Assembly (NCBI RefSeq): GCF_005938085.1
Contig: NZ_SMZK01000006.1
Span: 1 to 64,000, forward strand
Direction of reading: 5' to 3'
DNA: 64,000 nucleotides
Source of the DNA: Haloterrigena sp. H1
Lineage (GTDB): Archaea > Halobacteriota > Halobacteria > Halobacteriales > Natrialbaceae
Under the pieces are notes generated by a model that saw only the letters and a program-made list of their open reading frames with translations, searched no databases and had not been told where the DNA came from. Every line of letters begins with the position of its first letter. Position 1 is the stretch's first letter. Below, piece by piece: positions 8,574 to 16,991 of this stretch. A program made the translations under genes and the position numbers.

Positions 8574-8650
8574 CCGTAACTCAGCATCTATTCAACAGAG
8601 CAGTCGAGACAGCAACGGCGCTCTTGGAAGAAGTGAGTCTTCTCACTTGA

Positions 8651-8959
8651 CCAGAGCGCGGTGAATCTACTGATACCCACATTGATTCCTAACCGAGCGG
8701 GTCATAGGATCGGTCACGGACCCATTTGACGCTGTAGTGAACAGTCAGTACAGGGCAAGCAGGTGCCGAAGTGGCTATCGATCTATCCGAGCTGTGCTAA
8801 AAGCCGCCTGCTGAATACTGGATGCGAATGTCACATGAGGTCGGGTTCGACCTGCGACGGTGATGATCGCTCAGTACAGAGCGTCTCTCTATCGTGACTG
8901 GTACGTATCAGAGAATGTCCGACCTGAACCTTCTACTCGTTCGACAGCGTGTACAGCGT
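8651..8959. other. Intergenic region with a small perfect hairpin
   Basis: About 300 bases without a supported gene. A perfect hairpin AGGTCG-GGTT-CGACCT lies at 8836-8851, about 110 bases upstream of the Lrp-type regulator. It could be an operator or a transcript end for the interrupted ORF. Nothing else stands out. Confidence 0.4.
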
Positions 8960-9442
8960 ATGGACGACGAACCACTCAACCATATCGACCGCCGAATCCT
9001 CCACTTATTGCAGGTGGACGCACGGAGCAAGCGTGATACGGATATCGCTGAGCAAACGGACGTGACTGGCACGACCGTTGGGAATCGCATTGAGCGCCTC
9101 GAAGACCGGGGTATCATTCAGGGCTACCACCCCGACATTGACTACGAACAGGCCGGGTACCCACTCGTCATCCAGTTCGTTGGCACTGTCTCCGTCACGG
9201 ATCGGAAATCCACCGCCGAGCAAGCCCTCGACGTGCTGGGTGTCGTGGATGTGAAACAGTTGCTCGCCGGGGAACGAAACATTCAGGTTCAGGCCGTGGC
9301 CGAATCGACCGACCGCATCGAACAAATCACCGAGGAGCTCGACGACATCGGACTGCAGATTCATCGAAGCGACATTATTTCCGAGCAAACCACCCAACCG
9401 TGGAACCACTTCCATATCGAGCTCGCCGAAGACGAAGAGTAG
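8960..9442 (+). CDS. Lrp/AsnC-family transcriptional regulator
   Basis: The protein has 160 residues from ATG 8960 (MDDEPLNHIDRRILHLLQ); in-frame starts at 8894 and 8915 extend it with an atypical N terminus. Residues 1-60 are a winged helix with the AsnC-type recognition segment (DIAEQTDVTGTTVGNRIERLEDRG). Residues about 70-145 fit an alpha/beta effector domain of the RAM type (VIQFVGTVSVTDRK ... AGERNIQVQAVAEST). The ligand-binding loop is not obviously conserved. It is likely a DNA-binding dimer controlling metabolic or accessory genes; the target is unknown. It stands alone. Confidence 0.75.
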   Translation: MDDEPLNHIDRRILHLLQVDARSKRDTDIAEQTDVTGTTVGNRIERLEDRGIIQGYHPDIDYEQAGYPLVIQFVGTVSVTDRKSTAEQALDVLGVVDVKQLLAGERNIQVQAVAESTDRIEQITEELDDIGLQIHRSDIISEQTTQPWNHFHIELAEDEE

Positions 9443-9587
9443 CTCGACCACACATAGGTCACTTGTAATCTTTAACTGTGTCTACCTGTGCTGCGATAAT
9501 TTCCATATCTAATTTGGGAATATAATCCGGACAGGAGGTCTGGCTTGGGAAGGTCAATTTCCTACAATTAACATATAAATAACACTT

Positions 9588-9977
9588 ATGCGATTCGCGT
9601 GCATGCATTCATTTGTGACTGGACGACTCGATACCGGAGACGTAAATCAGTTGTTCGACTTGCTCCGGAATCCACGGCGGCGATACGTCCTGTACTACTT
9701 AACCAACCACGCCGATCCAGTGGAATTTGATACTCTTGCCTCCGAACTCGCCGCATGGGAAGCCAACGACACTGGTATGACCGCCACCGACGAGACTGTC
9801 GAGAGCATTCGGACCACGCTCCATCATATACACCTTCCCAAACTCGCAGACACGGGTGTCGTCACGGTCGATTCTGAGTCAGAGACTGTCGAACTCTGTG
9901 AAATAGATGGGCTCGATACCTTCTTGACCGACACTGCAGAGATTGAGTGGAACAACCAGATTGCCGCTGACGATTGA
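9588..9977 (+). CDS. DUF7344-type winged-helix protein
   Basis: The protein has 129 residues; a later Met at 9603 is also possible. The segment LFDLLRNPRRRYVLYYLTNH is the signature start of the haloarchaeal winged-helix domain that I recall as DUF7344. A helix FDTLASELAAWE and a wing region with TTLHHIHLPKLADTGVV follow. These proteins are presumed regulators. No partner gene is adjacent. The upstream 60 bases are AT-rich (CAATTAACATATAAATAAC), consistent with a TATA box and a short leader. Confidence 0.7.
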   Translation: MRFACMHSFVTGRLDTGDVNQLFDLLRNPRRRYVLYYLTNHADPVEFDTLASELAAWEANDTGMTATDETVESIRTTLHHIHLPKLADTGVVTVDSESETVELCEIDGLDTFLTDTAEIEWNNQIAADD

Positions 9978-10371
9978 ACACCGCTGATTTTGCGGTAGGC
10001 TGAATTCGGAGTCTCGGAGACGACAATCTCTTAGCGTCTGTGCCGGATGTTACCCCACGTTACTGCTCGCAACGCTCCCCGGAAGCCGAGATACCTACCA
10101 AAAAAGTCGATCAAAGAAGCGCAACGAGATTCCCCTCAGAAATAATTCAATACTGTTCACGATAGATACGTATACCTACTTATCTGCCAATTCACCGTGG
10201 AAGTGGCTGTAATCAACACCGTGAGAAGACTTCAGACAGTCTCGTTAGACGATTATCTTCCACTCATGCCCGTACTCAGGGCATTCGAAGGAATATATTA
10301 CCCCTCCGAGATTGCCGCGCTTACGCGAAACCGCTCCCCGTGTGCCTCCTTGCAATTCAGATAGAGCGCCT
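9978..10371. other. Intergenic region with an orphan IS end
   Basis: Nearly 400 bases without a gene. 10173-10243 resembles the right end of the element at 54405-54475 (shared words GCCAATT, GTAATCAACACCGTG and GAAGA, ending in a GACTTCAGACAGTCTC-type terminus). It appears to be a solo end of an ISH element whose body has been lost. A short inverted repeat lies near 10265-10285. No promoter could be fixed. Confidence 0.45.
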
Positions 10372-10791
10372 TCATCTCTCCTCACCGCTCGCCATCTCGT
10401 GCGTCGTCGGATCAACCTCCACTACTCCGTAACTGTTGAGAGCCACAGTGTAGCCGTGAAACTCGAACGTGACTCGAGCATCTCCTTCGTGACGCCCCTG
10501 TGTCAGAGAAGCGCACAGGCTATCGAGGGCGTCTGGATCAATGACCGAGTAAAGAGGTTCGAGGTCTGTGGGGAAGGTATTCGAAACCGCGGCGACTGCA
10601 TGAATAATGACCTCACTTGGGAAGTCTTGCCCGTGGTCGTATGTAGCTCGGTATCGGCCGGTCCTCTCATCGTATTCTAACGTCCCGATCGAATTGAGAC
10701 CATCTACAGAAATCGATTTTCGAGCGGGAAGTGAAGAATCACATTCTTGTGCAGCGGATGCATCTGCGGCGTGATCATCTCCTGCGTTCAT
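10372..10791 (-). CDS. HalOD1 output-domain protein
   Basis: This 139-residue protein has a disordered N terminus (MNAGDDHAADASAAQECDSS). A HalOD1 domain follows, with the family pattern in order: SEVIIHAVAAVSN, LEPLYSVIDPDALDSL, then VTFEFHGYTVALNSYGVVEV. HalOD1 is a haloarchaeal output domain found in signalling and regulatory networks, often next to Bat-type HTH genes. Here it lies about 80 bases before a gene of exactly that type on the same strand, so the two may act in one pathway. Confidence 0.75.
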   Translation of the reverse strand: MNAGDDHAADASAAQECDSSLPARKSISVDGLNSIGTLEYDERTGRYRATYDHGQDFPSEVIIHAVAAVSNTFPTDLEPLYSVIDPDALDSLCASLTQGRHEGDARVTFEFHGYTVALNSYGVVEVDPTTHEMASGEER

Positions 10792-10871
10792 ACGTCCACA
10801 AGTTATCTACGGAATGGCCTTACAGTTATTTCTTATCTCGAAGGGCGTTTAAATACAACCGAGTATCTCTA

Positions 10872-11522
10872 TCATTCGATAAGAGTACTTCGAATGAGGC
10901 GTTTATTTCCACGCCGGAGTCGAGAGCCGAGTGACTGAGCGGTAATACCGAACTCCTCTGCGATTTCAGCTAACGTGATTTCACGCGGGCTGTCGAAATA
11001 ACCCCGTTCATACGCGAGCACTAATGCCTCTCGTTGTCCTTCAGTCAGGTCGTATTCAGTTCCCGACCGAAGCTTTGCAAGAGCGTGCAAGCTAGTAAGC
11101 TCAGCGGACATCTCGTGTTTGCGTAAGTACTGCTGAAAATCAGCAATCTCCTCTTGATTCTCGCTCCGCACCTCTAACTTCCAGTTCTCTGCCGTCCCTG
11201 CCCCGGAAATCAGGACGACGTCATGTTCGGCAATTGCTTTGAGAATGCCCTGATACCCTGGCTTCCACTTGGCCTGCATTAGATACTCTCCGTCCACTTC
11301 ATCAATCATGTGAACGCTCTGTACATCTGTATGCCTACGGAACGCCTCCTCGATCTTGTGTTCCGTCTCGGCGCTCACGCCACGGACCCAAAAGTAGGGG
11401 ATTATCGCTTTGTTCGTGGGGACGACTCGCTCCAATTCAACTTCGACGCCGGGGAAATCATTGAACACGCTGCCCAAGGGAAATCCCTCCGCCGGTATCG
11501 TGAACTCAGCAACGGTAGCCAT
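10872..11522 (-). CDS. Bat-type helix-turn-helix transcriptional activator (HTH_10)
   Basis: This 216-residue regulator resembles bacterio-opsin activator. The first 150 residues are an alpha/beta sensor-like module (VAEFTIPAEGFPLGSVF ... MQAKWKPGYQGILKAIAEHD). The last 55 residues are the HTH_10 domain with its hallmarks LTEGQREALVLAYERGYFDS and REITLAEIAEEFGITAQSL. It lacks PAS or GAF domains, so it is a short member of the family. It is downstream of the HalOD1 gene by position but on the same strand with that gene following it. Targets unknown. Confidence 0.8.
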   Translation of the reverse strand: MATVAEFTIPAEGFPLGSVFNDFPGVEVELERVVPTNKAIIPYFWVRGVSAETEHKIEEAFRRHTDVQSVHMIDEVDGEYLMQAKWKPGYQGILKAIAEHDVVLISGAGTAENWKLEVRSENQEEIADFQQYLRKHEMSAELTSLHALAKLRSGTEYDLTEGQREALVLAYERGYFDSPREITLAEIAEEFGITAQSLGSRLRRGNKRLIRSTLIE

Positions 11523-12042
11523 GAACAGACATGATCGACTCGCGATGATAAGAGGTGGTGATGTACATTCTGGTGAAGTGAACTACCCTGTCTACTCGCT
11601 CCCTTCTGTCGCTCGTTAAGCACGGGGGCTCAGTGTCCTCTCTTTCCTGCTAAACAAAAAGTCTCTTGTGCGACACAAATCGCTGAGCTGGATAGGCGGT
11701 AGCGCTATTCAACCGTTCTGACTGAGTGTCAGCGTTAGATTCGCGCATCTACTTACCGGCTGATTCAATAAAAGAGAGTTGAAAGAAACAATTCACGAGT
11801 CTTCTATGATGTGCTCCACTCGAGGCAGTGCAAGTTTCCAAAGGCACCCGTGGTCTTTTCGAAGCTACCGACGAGTCGAGCGACCTGATAATCGCTGTCG
11901 ATGCTACTACCGGTTCGGATCGTTCTCCTCCGTGAGACAGGTGCGTTCCAGTAGTGATTTTGTGCGCCGGTGATGGCTGCCGGCGCTCTGAGCAGAATCA
12001 AGCGAACTCTGACCAGAGCGTCGGCGCAGTGAGGTATCCCAG
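11523..12042. other. Intergenic region, no gene seen
   Basis: About 500 bases between the Bat-type regulator and the next gene. Frames here are short and compositionally unconvincing. The segment 11640-11780 is AT-richer and could contain the promoter of the minus-strand regulator. No repeats or ends of known elements were recognised. Confidence 0.4.
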
Positions 12043-12543
12043 ATGCATATGATCATTTACGCACTGGTAGAGGCATCGACAGCAGACGAGGCACTGTCAA
12101 CCGGAAGGACCGTGTTCGACCGACTGGTTGGCGCGGAGCCGCATTCCTGTGCAGTGTTCGACTACTACGTCACCTTCGACGAAGAGGAGACAACAGTGGC
12201 TGGAAAAGCACGGTGGGGCGACCTGCCGACGGCTGCGCCCGTTACGTCCGACGACGGCGAAGAACTCCTCGAGCGGGCCTGGGAGACTACGACGGAAACA
12301 TTCCAACGCAATCTGAATCGGGTGAAGACGGCACTCGAGGAACACAACGACGACGAGATCATGCGCGATGAGGGCCTTGCTCGGCACGCCTTCCAGCAGG
12401 TCGGTGCCTCCCGTGGCCCGTCGATCTGCCTGTATAATCAACACGCGGCAGGCATCCGCCATCGCAGACACCTCGATCGCCTCCTCGAGGAGACTGACGA
12501 GCGCGAGACGTGCTGGATCGTGCCGGCAGATGTCCATTTCTGA
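12043..12543 (+). CDS. Conserved haloarchaeal plasmid protein, unknown function
   Basis: This 166-residue acidic alpha/beta protein begins MHMIIYALVEASTADEALST. Its visible segments are a first strand (MIIYALVEA), a central region YVTFDEEETTVAG, a long helix EELLERAWETTTETFQRNL, and a C-terminal ETCWIVPADVHF. It looks like a single-domain globular protein without metal-binding or catalytic motifs that I recognise. It ends 6 bases before the zinc-ribbon gene at 12550 and probably forms an operon with it. Similar pairs occur on haloarchaeal plasmids. Confidence 0.65.
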   Translation: MHMIIYALVEASTADEALSTGRTVFDRLVGAEPHSCAVFDYYVTFDEEETTVAGKARWGDLPTAAPVTSDDGEELLERAWETTTETFQRNLNRVKTALEEHNDDEIMRDEGLARHAFQQVGASRGPSICLYNQHAAGIRHRRHLDRLLEETDERETCWIVPADVHF

Positions 12544-12549
12544 GTACTC

Positions 12550-12924
12550 ATGCCCCGAATTACGAACTGGACACGAGAGAGTCGAACACCCACGCTGGCA
12601 TATCGAAATACGGAGACAGGTGCGCGAGCCGTCCTGCATCGTGCCCCTGACTCCTATGCGTACAAGTGGCGGGCAGCGATTCTCGTCGACGGCTATCCGG
12701 TGTGGTCACGAGGCTTCGAGTCAAAAGAAGCGACCAGCGTTCGGGATGAACTTTGGAACCGACCAGCCCCCGAACTCGCTTGTCCTGAGTGTCCGAACAA
12801 CGACGTTATTGTCGGCCAGAAATCTGCTGCTGGTGCAAAAGTCAAACGATGGTTCGACTGTCCTGACTGTGGCTACGAAGCCCCTCGAAAATCGTCTATG
12901 GCGCAGAACGCTAGCAGCAGGTGA
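12550..12924 (+). CDS. DUF7568-type protein with C-terminal zinc ribbon
   Basis: This 124-residue protein begins MPRITNWTRESRTPTLAYRN. The N-terminal 70 residues form a beta-rich domain (ARAVLHRAPDSYAYKWRAAI, then GYPVWSRGFES). The C-terminal part carries CPECPNNDVIVGQK and CPDCGYEA, two CxxC pairs suited to one zinc. I recall this architecture as DUF7568, frequent on haloarchaeal plasmids. It is the second gene of a two-gene operon with the gene at 12043. Its role may be nucleic-acid binding, based only on the ribbon. Confidence 0.7.
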   Translation: MPRITNWTRESRTPTLAYRNTETGARAVLHRAPDSYAYKWRAAILVDGYPVWSRGFESKEATSVRDELWNRPAPELACPECPNNDVIVGQKSAAGAKVKRWFDCPDCGYEAPRKSSMAQNASSR

Positions 12925-13167
12925 GAGCGCAAGCCATCTATAGAAGTGCAAGGCAGGTGCCTCGGGGCTTGACCCCGAGGTGATTCACCAAGTTCGTAGC
13001 GTCATACGGCATACAAGGCGTATTTCAGTGTAAATTGGAGAGGATGTGTTTGGCATGAAATACTATAGGGCAAGCCACGATCCCCTCGCCCTGTTCAGCC
13101 TAGAGAAAACGGTATCTGACTGTGCGAAAGGTATAATTGTCTAAGCAGGGAATTTAGAGGTAAGAAG

Positions 13168-13290
13168 ATGGCCCTGAAGGACATTCCCACTGTAGATGAA
13201 CTGGCCGAAACGACTGGCCAGTCTAAGGAACAACTTCTGAAGGACCGCGAGGCAGCAGCGAAGATGTCGAGCGACTCTGAAGACGAGTAG
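13168..13290 (+). CDS. 40-residue acidic protein preceding the HEPN-like gene
   Basis: This ORF is too short for routine gene calling. ATG 13168 gives MALKDIPTVDELAETTGQSK followed by a charged helix and an acidic end (SSDSEDE), with stop at 13288-13290. A GAGG element (13157-13160) lies 7 bases upstream as a possible ribosome-binding site. It ends 11 bases before the HEPN-like gene at 13302, so the two are likely cotranscribed. The order (tiny acidic ORF first) is what an antitoxin-toxin pair would show, but the protein resembles no family I know. Confidence 0.45.
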   Translation: MALKDIPTVDELAETTGQSKEQLLKDREAAAKMSSDSEDE

Positions 13291-13301
13291 CGGTAGATCA
13301 A

Positions 13302-13964
13302 ATGGGCAACTGTGGTTCGACGAATACGGTAGACCAGTTACTGGGCCATACAAAAGGGCCGGCAGAGCCGGTTACTGATCGTGATTTGGCGCGAGCGCGA
13401 TCATCAGCCTATATTGTTCACGGAAACTTCCACGAGCTGGCTCAGATGTGTGACAACATTTCAACCACAGGAACGGTCATCGTTGAGCAAGGAGCTGATG
13501 AAACAGATGTGGAAAATGAGGTCTACCGACGTGTACACAATTATGTTTCATCGCTGTACTCCTATAACGAACAGATTCGCTCAATCCTAAACAAGCGCTT
13601 AAACCAGCATATCAGGAAGGGACAGTTCCTCCCAGCACGAGATGACAAGGCTGCACCAGACTATGCTCGCCGGGGTACGTTTCTCTGGGGACTACGGAAC
13701 GATTTCCAACATGGCGACTACTGGTGCCTCAAGGTCAAATATGAGGGGACACAAGATGGAAGTGATTGCTATCAATTGTACTTCCAGAAACAAGACTTTG
13801 AAGCAACGCCAAAAGGCGATCTCGATAGCGCTGGCGACTACTTAGCGCATGCTCCGGATGAGGATCAGCGATATCCACTTCCGTACATCGGTGACTTTCA
13901 TCGGAACCTATTCAGCGAATTTGAGAACGCGTTCGAAGAGTGGTGTAGCAAAAACCGAGCCTGA
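13302..13964 (+). CDS. Unknown protein with HEPN-like RxxxxH motif
   Basis: This 220-residue protein is largely helical. Near residue 131 there is WGLRNDFQHGDYW, where R-N-D-F-Q-H fits the R-x4-H motif of HEPN ribonucleases and is preceded by a helix, as in that family. The N-terminal half (MGNCGSTNTVDQLLGHTKG ... HNYVSSLYSYNEQIRSILNK) is helical; the C-terminal half contains aromatic strands (YWCLKVKYEG; CYQLYFQKQDFE). The gene follows a 40-residue acidic ORF by 11 bases and may be its toxic partner. HEPN assignment rests on this motif alone and is tentative. Confidence 0.55.
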   Translation: MGNCGSTNTVDQLLGHTKGPAEPVTDRDLARARSSAYIVHGNFHELAQMCDNISTTGTVIVEQGADETDVENEVYRRVHNYVSSLYSYNEQIRSILNKRLNQHIRKGQFLPARDDKAAPDYARRGTFLWGLRNDFQHGDYWCLKVKYEGTQDGSDCYQLYFQKQDFEATPKGDLDSAGDYLAHAPDEDQRYPLPYIGDFHRNLFSEFENAFEEWCSKNRA

Positions 13965-14012
13965 GTTTGCGACTCGTTTTTCGTGCCTCGACAGGGGTAG
14001 AGGCAACATCCA

Positions 14013-14219
14013 ATGAGCAACACGCCAGAGCACTCTCAAGACTCGAGCGAACTCTCACCAGCTCAGCGGCTCGAGGCACCGAACACACGACTGATTGACG
14101 CCAGCATCGCGACGATCAACGATATGGAGACGCTTCGAGCCTGCATCGCCTACGAAAACCAGCACCAACAACGTGTTCCGATCCTCCGCCTGCTCGAGAA
14201 GCGGGCTATCGAACTCTGA
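14013..14219 (+). CDS. Small haloarchaeal hypothetical protein
   Basis: This 68-residue protein starts MSNTPEHSQDSSELSPAQRL. It has a disordered first 20 residues, then two helices (LIDASIATINDMETLRACIA and RVPILRLLEKRAIEL). No metal ligands or membrane segments were seen. It is downstream of the HEPN-like gene by 48 bases, which may place it in the same transcript. Unrecognised function. Confidence 0.55.
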   Translation: MSNTPEHSQDSSELSPAQRLEAPNTRLIDASIATINDMETLRACIAYENQHQQRVPILRLLEKRAIEL

Positions 14220-14330
14220 TCACAGGACGACGATGACTAACTCGATACTGCCAGTGTCAGATTGCAGGACGACCGGGAGGAACCCTGCTGATTCCTTGTC
14301 TGTACGTGATGCCACAAAAGCCGTCAGTAG

Positions 14331-15305
14331 TCATCCCTGTACCTCCGTCCCTGCTCGGAAACTCGTGAGGTCATCGATACGCTCTTCGAGTGCTTCAATT
14401 TCCTGTCGCAATTCCTCGGCTTCTGTCTCCTCGCTGGCGGCGAGTCGATCCTTCAATCCCTGAAGGCGCGACTCCTTGACGTCGTCGTCGACCTCCGCCT
14501 TGCGAACGTACTCGCTCTCATCGATCTCGTAGACATCGGACTCAGTGAGCGTCGTCACCTCGAGTGCTTCGTCGACCTTCTGGCGGTCAACGCTCATGAC
14601 GCGCTCACGGTCGATCCCTTCTGCCTCGAGCATCGAGAGGACGTCTTCGTCATCTTTGAGCGATCGGTTGCGGCGACTCGTACGCTGGACGGAGCCGTAC
14701 TGACCGGCAACAGGCCGGTCGTGATGGAGCCGTGAGAGAAGCACATCGGCGACTTCCTGTCGAAAGTCGTTAGCGTCACGCTGGACATCCGACAGCAGTG
14801 TGTAGAGATTTACGAGGGTGGCCGTCTCCAAGTCAGGTAGGTCGGTTACGTCGTGGCGCTCGAGTGCATCGATTAGGAGCAGGGCATCCGAGTAGACGTC
14901 CAGACCGTCTGGTTCGGTGCGGTCATCGTCGGTATCTGGTTCGTGTGCTGTGTCGGCCAGTTGGGTCGTCGTCGGCCCGTCTGTCTCAGCGATCACACCC
15001 GCATCCTCGTCAATCTCGAAGCGGGGATGGACGCTCAACACCGCTGGATACGGGTCAGCATCTGGCGGCAGCCGGTCGAGATCGAACCCATCGTGCGCGG
15101 TCTGTATCTGATGATACAGCGACTCGAACTGATCGCGTTGGAGCGGGCGCTTCTCGCTGGACTCGTCGAACTGGACGATAATGCGGTGTTCCTGGATATC
15201 TGTGATGTGGATGTGGGAGTGCGACAATGGTGTGATCAGTGTCGCGTCCGCCGGCAGGTCATCAAGATGCTCGAGAAGCGTGTGCCAACTGACGCTGAAT
15301 GGCAT
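14331..15305 (-). CDS. Large acidic plasmid protein with C-terminal coiled coil
   Basis: This 324-residue protein has three visible parts. Residues 1-85 are a globular domain (MPFSVSWHTLLEHLDDLP ... HIHITDIQEHRIIVQFDES). Residues about 100-215 are acidic and helical. Residues about 260-320 are a charged region that includes a heptad-like coiled coil (SEETEAEELRQEIEALEER). The N-terminal segment resembles small domains found in haloarchaeal plasmid proteins, but I do not recognise a family. It stands alone on the minus strand. It may be structural or a scaffold; no catalytic motif is visible. Confidence 0.6.
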   Translation of the reverse strand: MPFSVSWHTLLEHLDDLPADATLITPLSHSHIHITDIQEHRIIVQFDESSEKRPLQRDQFESLYHQIQTAHDGFDLDRLPPDADPYPAVLSVHPRFEIDEDAGVIAETDGPTTTQLADTAHEPDTDDDRTEPDGLDVYSDALLLIDALERHDVTDLPDLETATLVNLYTLLSDVQRDANDFRQEVADVLLSRLHHDRPVAGQYGSVQRTSRRNRSLKDDEDVLSMLEAEGIDRERVMSVDRQKVDEALEVTTLTESDVYEIDESEYVRKAEVDDDVKESRLQGLKDRLAASEETEAEELRQEIEALEERIDDLTSFRAGTEVQG

Positions 15306-15475
15306 AGGGGTAGTTACGTACCGTCCCGACTAAACCTTGCTCTCGACGGGTGTCAGAGCATTCTCCAACTGGTTTGATCCACCGAATGCTGCGGTGAATT
15401 GGCCGGGAAGTAGGTGTACAACTATATTCGTTTCACACACCAAAATACTATACTCAAACACGAGAAATATTCCAT

Positions 15476-15724
15476 ATGGTAGCTGACACACTGACCGCAC
15501 TTTCCCAACGCAATGAGGCATTCTGGATAGGCCTAGGCTTACTGTTCACAGGCGCGCTCGTTTCCTCATTCGTCCAGATTAGCAATCCGCCAGTTGGAGA
15601 GATACTTGGAATACTCGGAGTGACTGTTCTCGCGGTCAGACTTCTTGTAGGCCTCTATAAGATACTCCGAACGTCGGCCAAAGCAGGACGAACAGGGTAT
15701 CAAGAAAGCAAACAAGATAACTGA
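15476..15724 (+). CDS. Two-TM small membrane protein
   Basis: This 82-residue protein starts MVADTLTALSQRNEAFWIGL. Two hydrophobic segments (ILGLLFTGALVSSFVQI-like at 17-33 and ILGILGVTVLAVRLLVGLY at 44-62) are followed by a basic tail. It lies convergent to htpX, its stop 15 bases from the htpX stop. It may share the bidirectional terminator region. Function unknown. Confidence 0.55.
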   Translation: MVADTLTALSQRNEAFWIGLGLLFTGALVSSFVQISNPPVGEILGILGVTVLAVRLLVGLYKILRTSAKAGRTGYQESKQDN

Positions 15725-15738
15725 TATAACGCTTCTCT

Positions 15739-16716
15739 TTACTGTTCACGCTCGAGGTCTGAGAGCGTCTTGATTCGCTCATCGGTTGGTGGATGTGTTC
15801 CAAAGAGGTAGCGTTTGAGTCGGTGTGTCCACGTCACGAGCCACCAATACGACGGTTCAGTGTCGCCGTCCGGCCCGAGCATGACTTTCGCTGGCTCGTC
15901 GGGCTCGAGTGGCAGCACTGAAAGCGACGAGATGCCGGAGGCCTCACGCAGATCTCGAGTCGGTGTGTCGGCTATTTCCTCGTCGAGTTGCCGGAGGACA
16001 GTCGCAAGCACAGCAGGTGATCCGGTCAGCTCCGCAGCCGCCCGATCCGCTGCTCGTTCTCTGGCTCGAGACAGGCGAGCCGTGAGTGTTCGCCCGACAA
16101 CCCACACGCCGGTCGAAACATATGCAAGTGGCACGGTCACGATCCCAATCGGTCCATGATCGTCTGTCTGTGTGATCCGCGATCGTAAGCCATCGGCGAG
16201 CACAACAGGAAGCGACGCAACCGTCATTACCATCGCGTCTCGGTTTTTGACGTGTGCGAGTTCGTGTGCAATCACTGCTGCCAGTTCATCCTGCCCGTCG
16301 AGCGCATCGATCGTTCCAAGAGAGAGTACCAGATGCATGTGTTCCGGTCGAAACCCGACAACCAGCGCTTCAGGTGTGTCGCGGTCTGAGATCGCAATCG
16401 TTGGTACAGGGACATTGAGTTGGGCAGCAACTCGCGTCACTATTTGATACAATTCCGGTGCCGTCTCCCGATCCACTGGATAGGCATCTGCACGTCGTTC
16501 AATCGTTTCGAGCTGCCTGTACTCGAGATAACCGATCGTCACAAGCGTTGCAACAGTAACAATACCCGCTATCTGAGTGGCATGCGCACTCTCAAAAAAG
16601 ACGAGTACACCGTAGAAGACAACCCACACTCCCACAAGAAATCCAACTGAGACAAGAGCGAGTCCAAGAAGGACAGCGACCATCCGTAATTGAAGAGTGG
16701 TTGGTCTGGAGAGCAT
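15739..16716 (-). CDS. htpX: HtpX-like M48 membrane metallopeptidase
   Basis: This 325-residue zinc protease acts on misfolded membrane proteins. Two TM helices lie at about residues 11-38 and 48-64. The zinc site HELAH is at residues 151-155 and the third ligand region is ERAADRAAAELTG further on. The C-terminal segment carries a GTHPPTDERIKTL motif typical of M48B peptidases. Size and order match chromosomal HtpX homologues. Plasmid copies are common in haloarchaea. It is convergent with the small membrane gene at 15476. No partner gene adjoins it. Confidence 0.85.
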   Translation of the reverse strand: MLSRPTTLQLRMVAVLLGLALVSVGFLVGVWVVFYGVLVFFESAHATQIAGIVTVATLVTIGYLEYRQLETIERRADAYPVDRETAPELYQIVTRVAAQLNVPVPTIAISDRDTPEALVVGFRPEHMHLVLSLGTIDALDGQDELAAVIAHELAHVKNRDAMVMTVASLPVVLADGLRSRITQTDDHGPIGIVTVPLAYVSTGVWVVGRTLTARLSRARERAADRAAAELTGSPAVLATVLRQLDEEIADTPTRDLREASGISSLSVLPLEPDEPAKVMLGPDGDTEPSYWWLVTWTHRLKRYLFGTHPPTDERIKTLSDLEREQ

Positions 16717-16991
16717 TATGGCTGAATTTTGAGCGATTATTCAAAGATTTTATCATGTCAGTGGTTGGTGAGGGTGTACGCCTTCTTTATTCGTAGCGAA
16801 ACTGGAACGCTCGATTCGGTAACTACACTTGTTCATACACTGATTCAATCGCGCTTATTCCACCAAGAATTATTGCGCCGAATATTAGTTCATTTTGACT
16901 GCCAGACAACGCTAAAAAGAGCGCAACTCCTCCTAAGCCAATTATTCCGACTTGAAGAAAATTGTCTGACATCCCAGATATAGTGGCAAAC

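Larger units (their letters stand above)
7488..8602. mobile_element. Non-autonomous transposon carrying a Tat lipoprotein gene, 1115 bp, 8-bp target duplication
   Basis: The ends are long inverted repeats: 7488-7632 pairs with 8458-8602, roughly 85-90 % identical, and the outermost bases TGCTCTGTTGAATAGATG are the same at both ends. GTCGAGAC is directly repeated just outside at 7480-7487 and 8603-8610. Each arm is the 3' end of an IS5-type transposase gene in opposite orientation, so the unit has two right ends and no complete transposase. The only intact gene inside is the lipoprotein at 7731. The 8-bp duplication is the size made by IS5-type transposases such as the one at 3.8-4.7 kb, whose ends share the core TGTTGAAT. 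Mobilisation in trans is inferred. Confidence 0.8.
7381..8650 (+). pseudogene. Small acidic host ORF interrupted by the 7488-8602 transposon
   Basis: The frame begins at ATG 7381 (MDPRNTPGYRLHRALSQLN), runs to 7487, is interrupted by the inserted unit, and continues at 8611-8650. Removing 7488-8610 (the element plus one copy of the target repeat) joins the pieces in frame to give a 48-residue protein ending ATALLEEVSLLT. It looks like a short helical protein; function unknown. The exact reconstruction shows that the ORF was intact when the unit jumped in. Confidence 0.7.
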
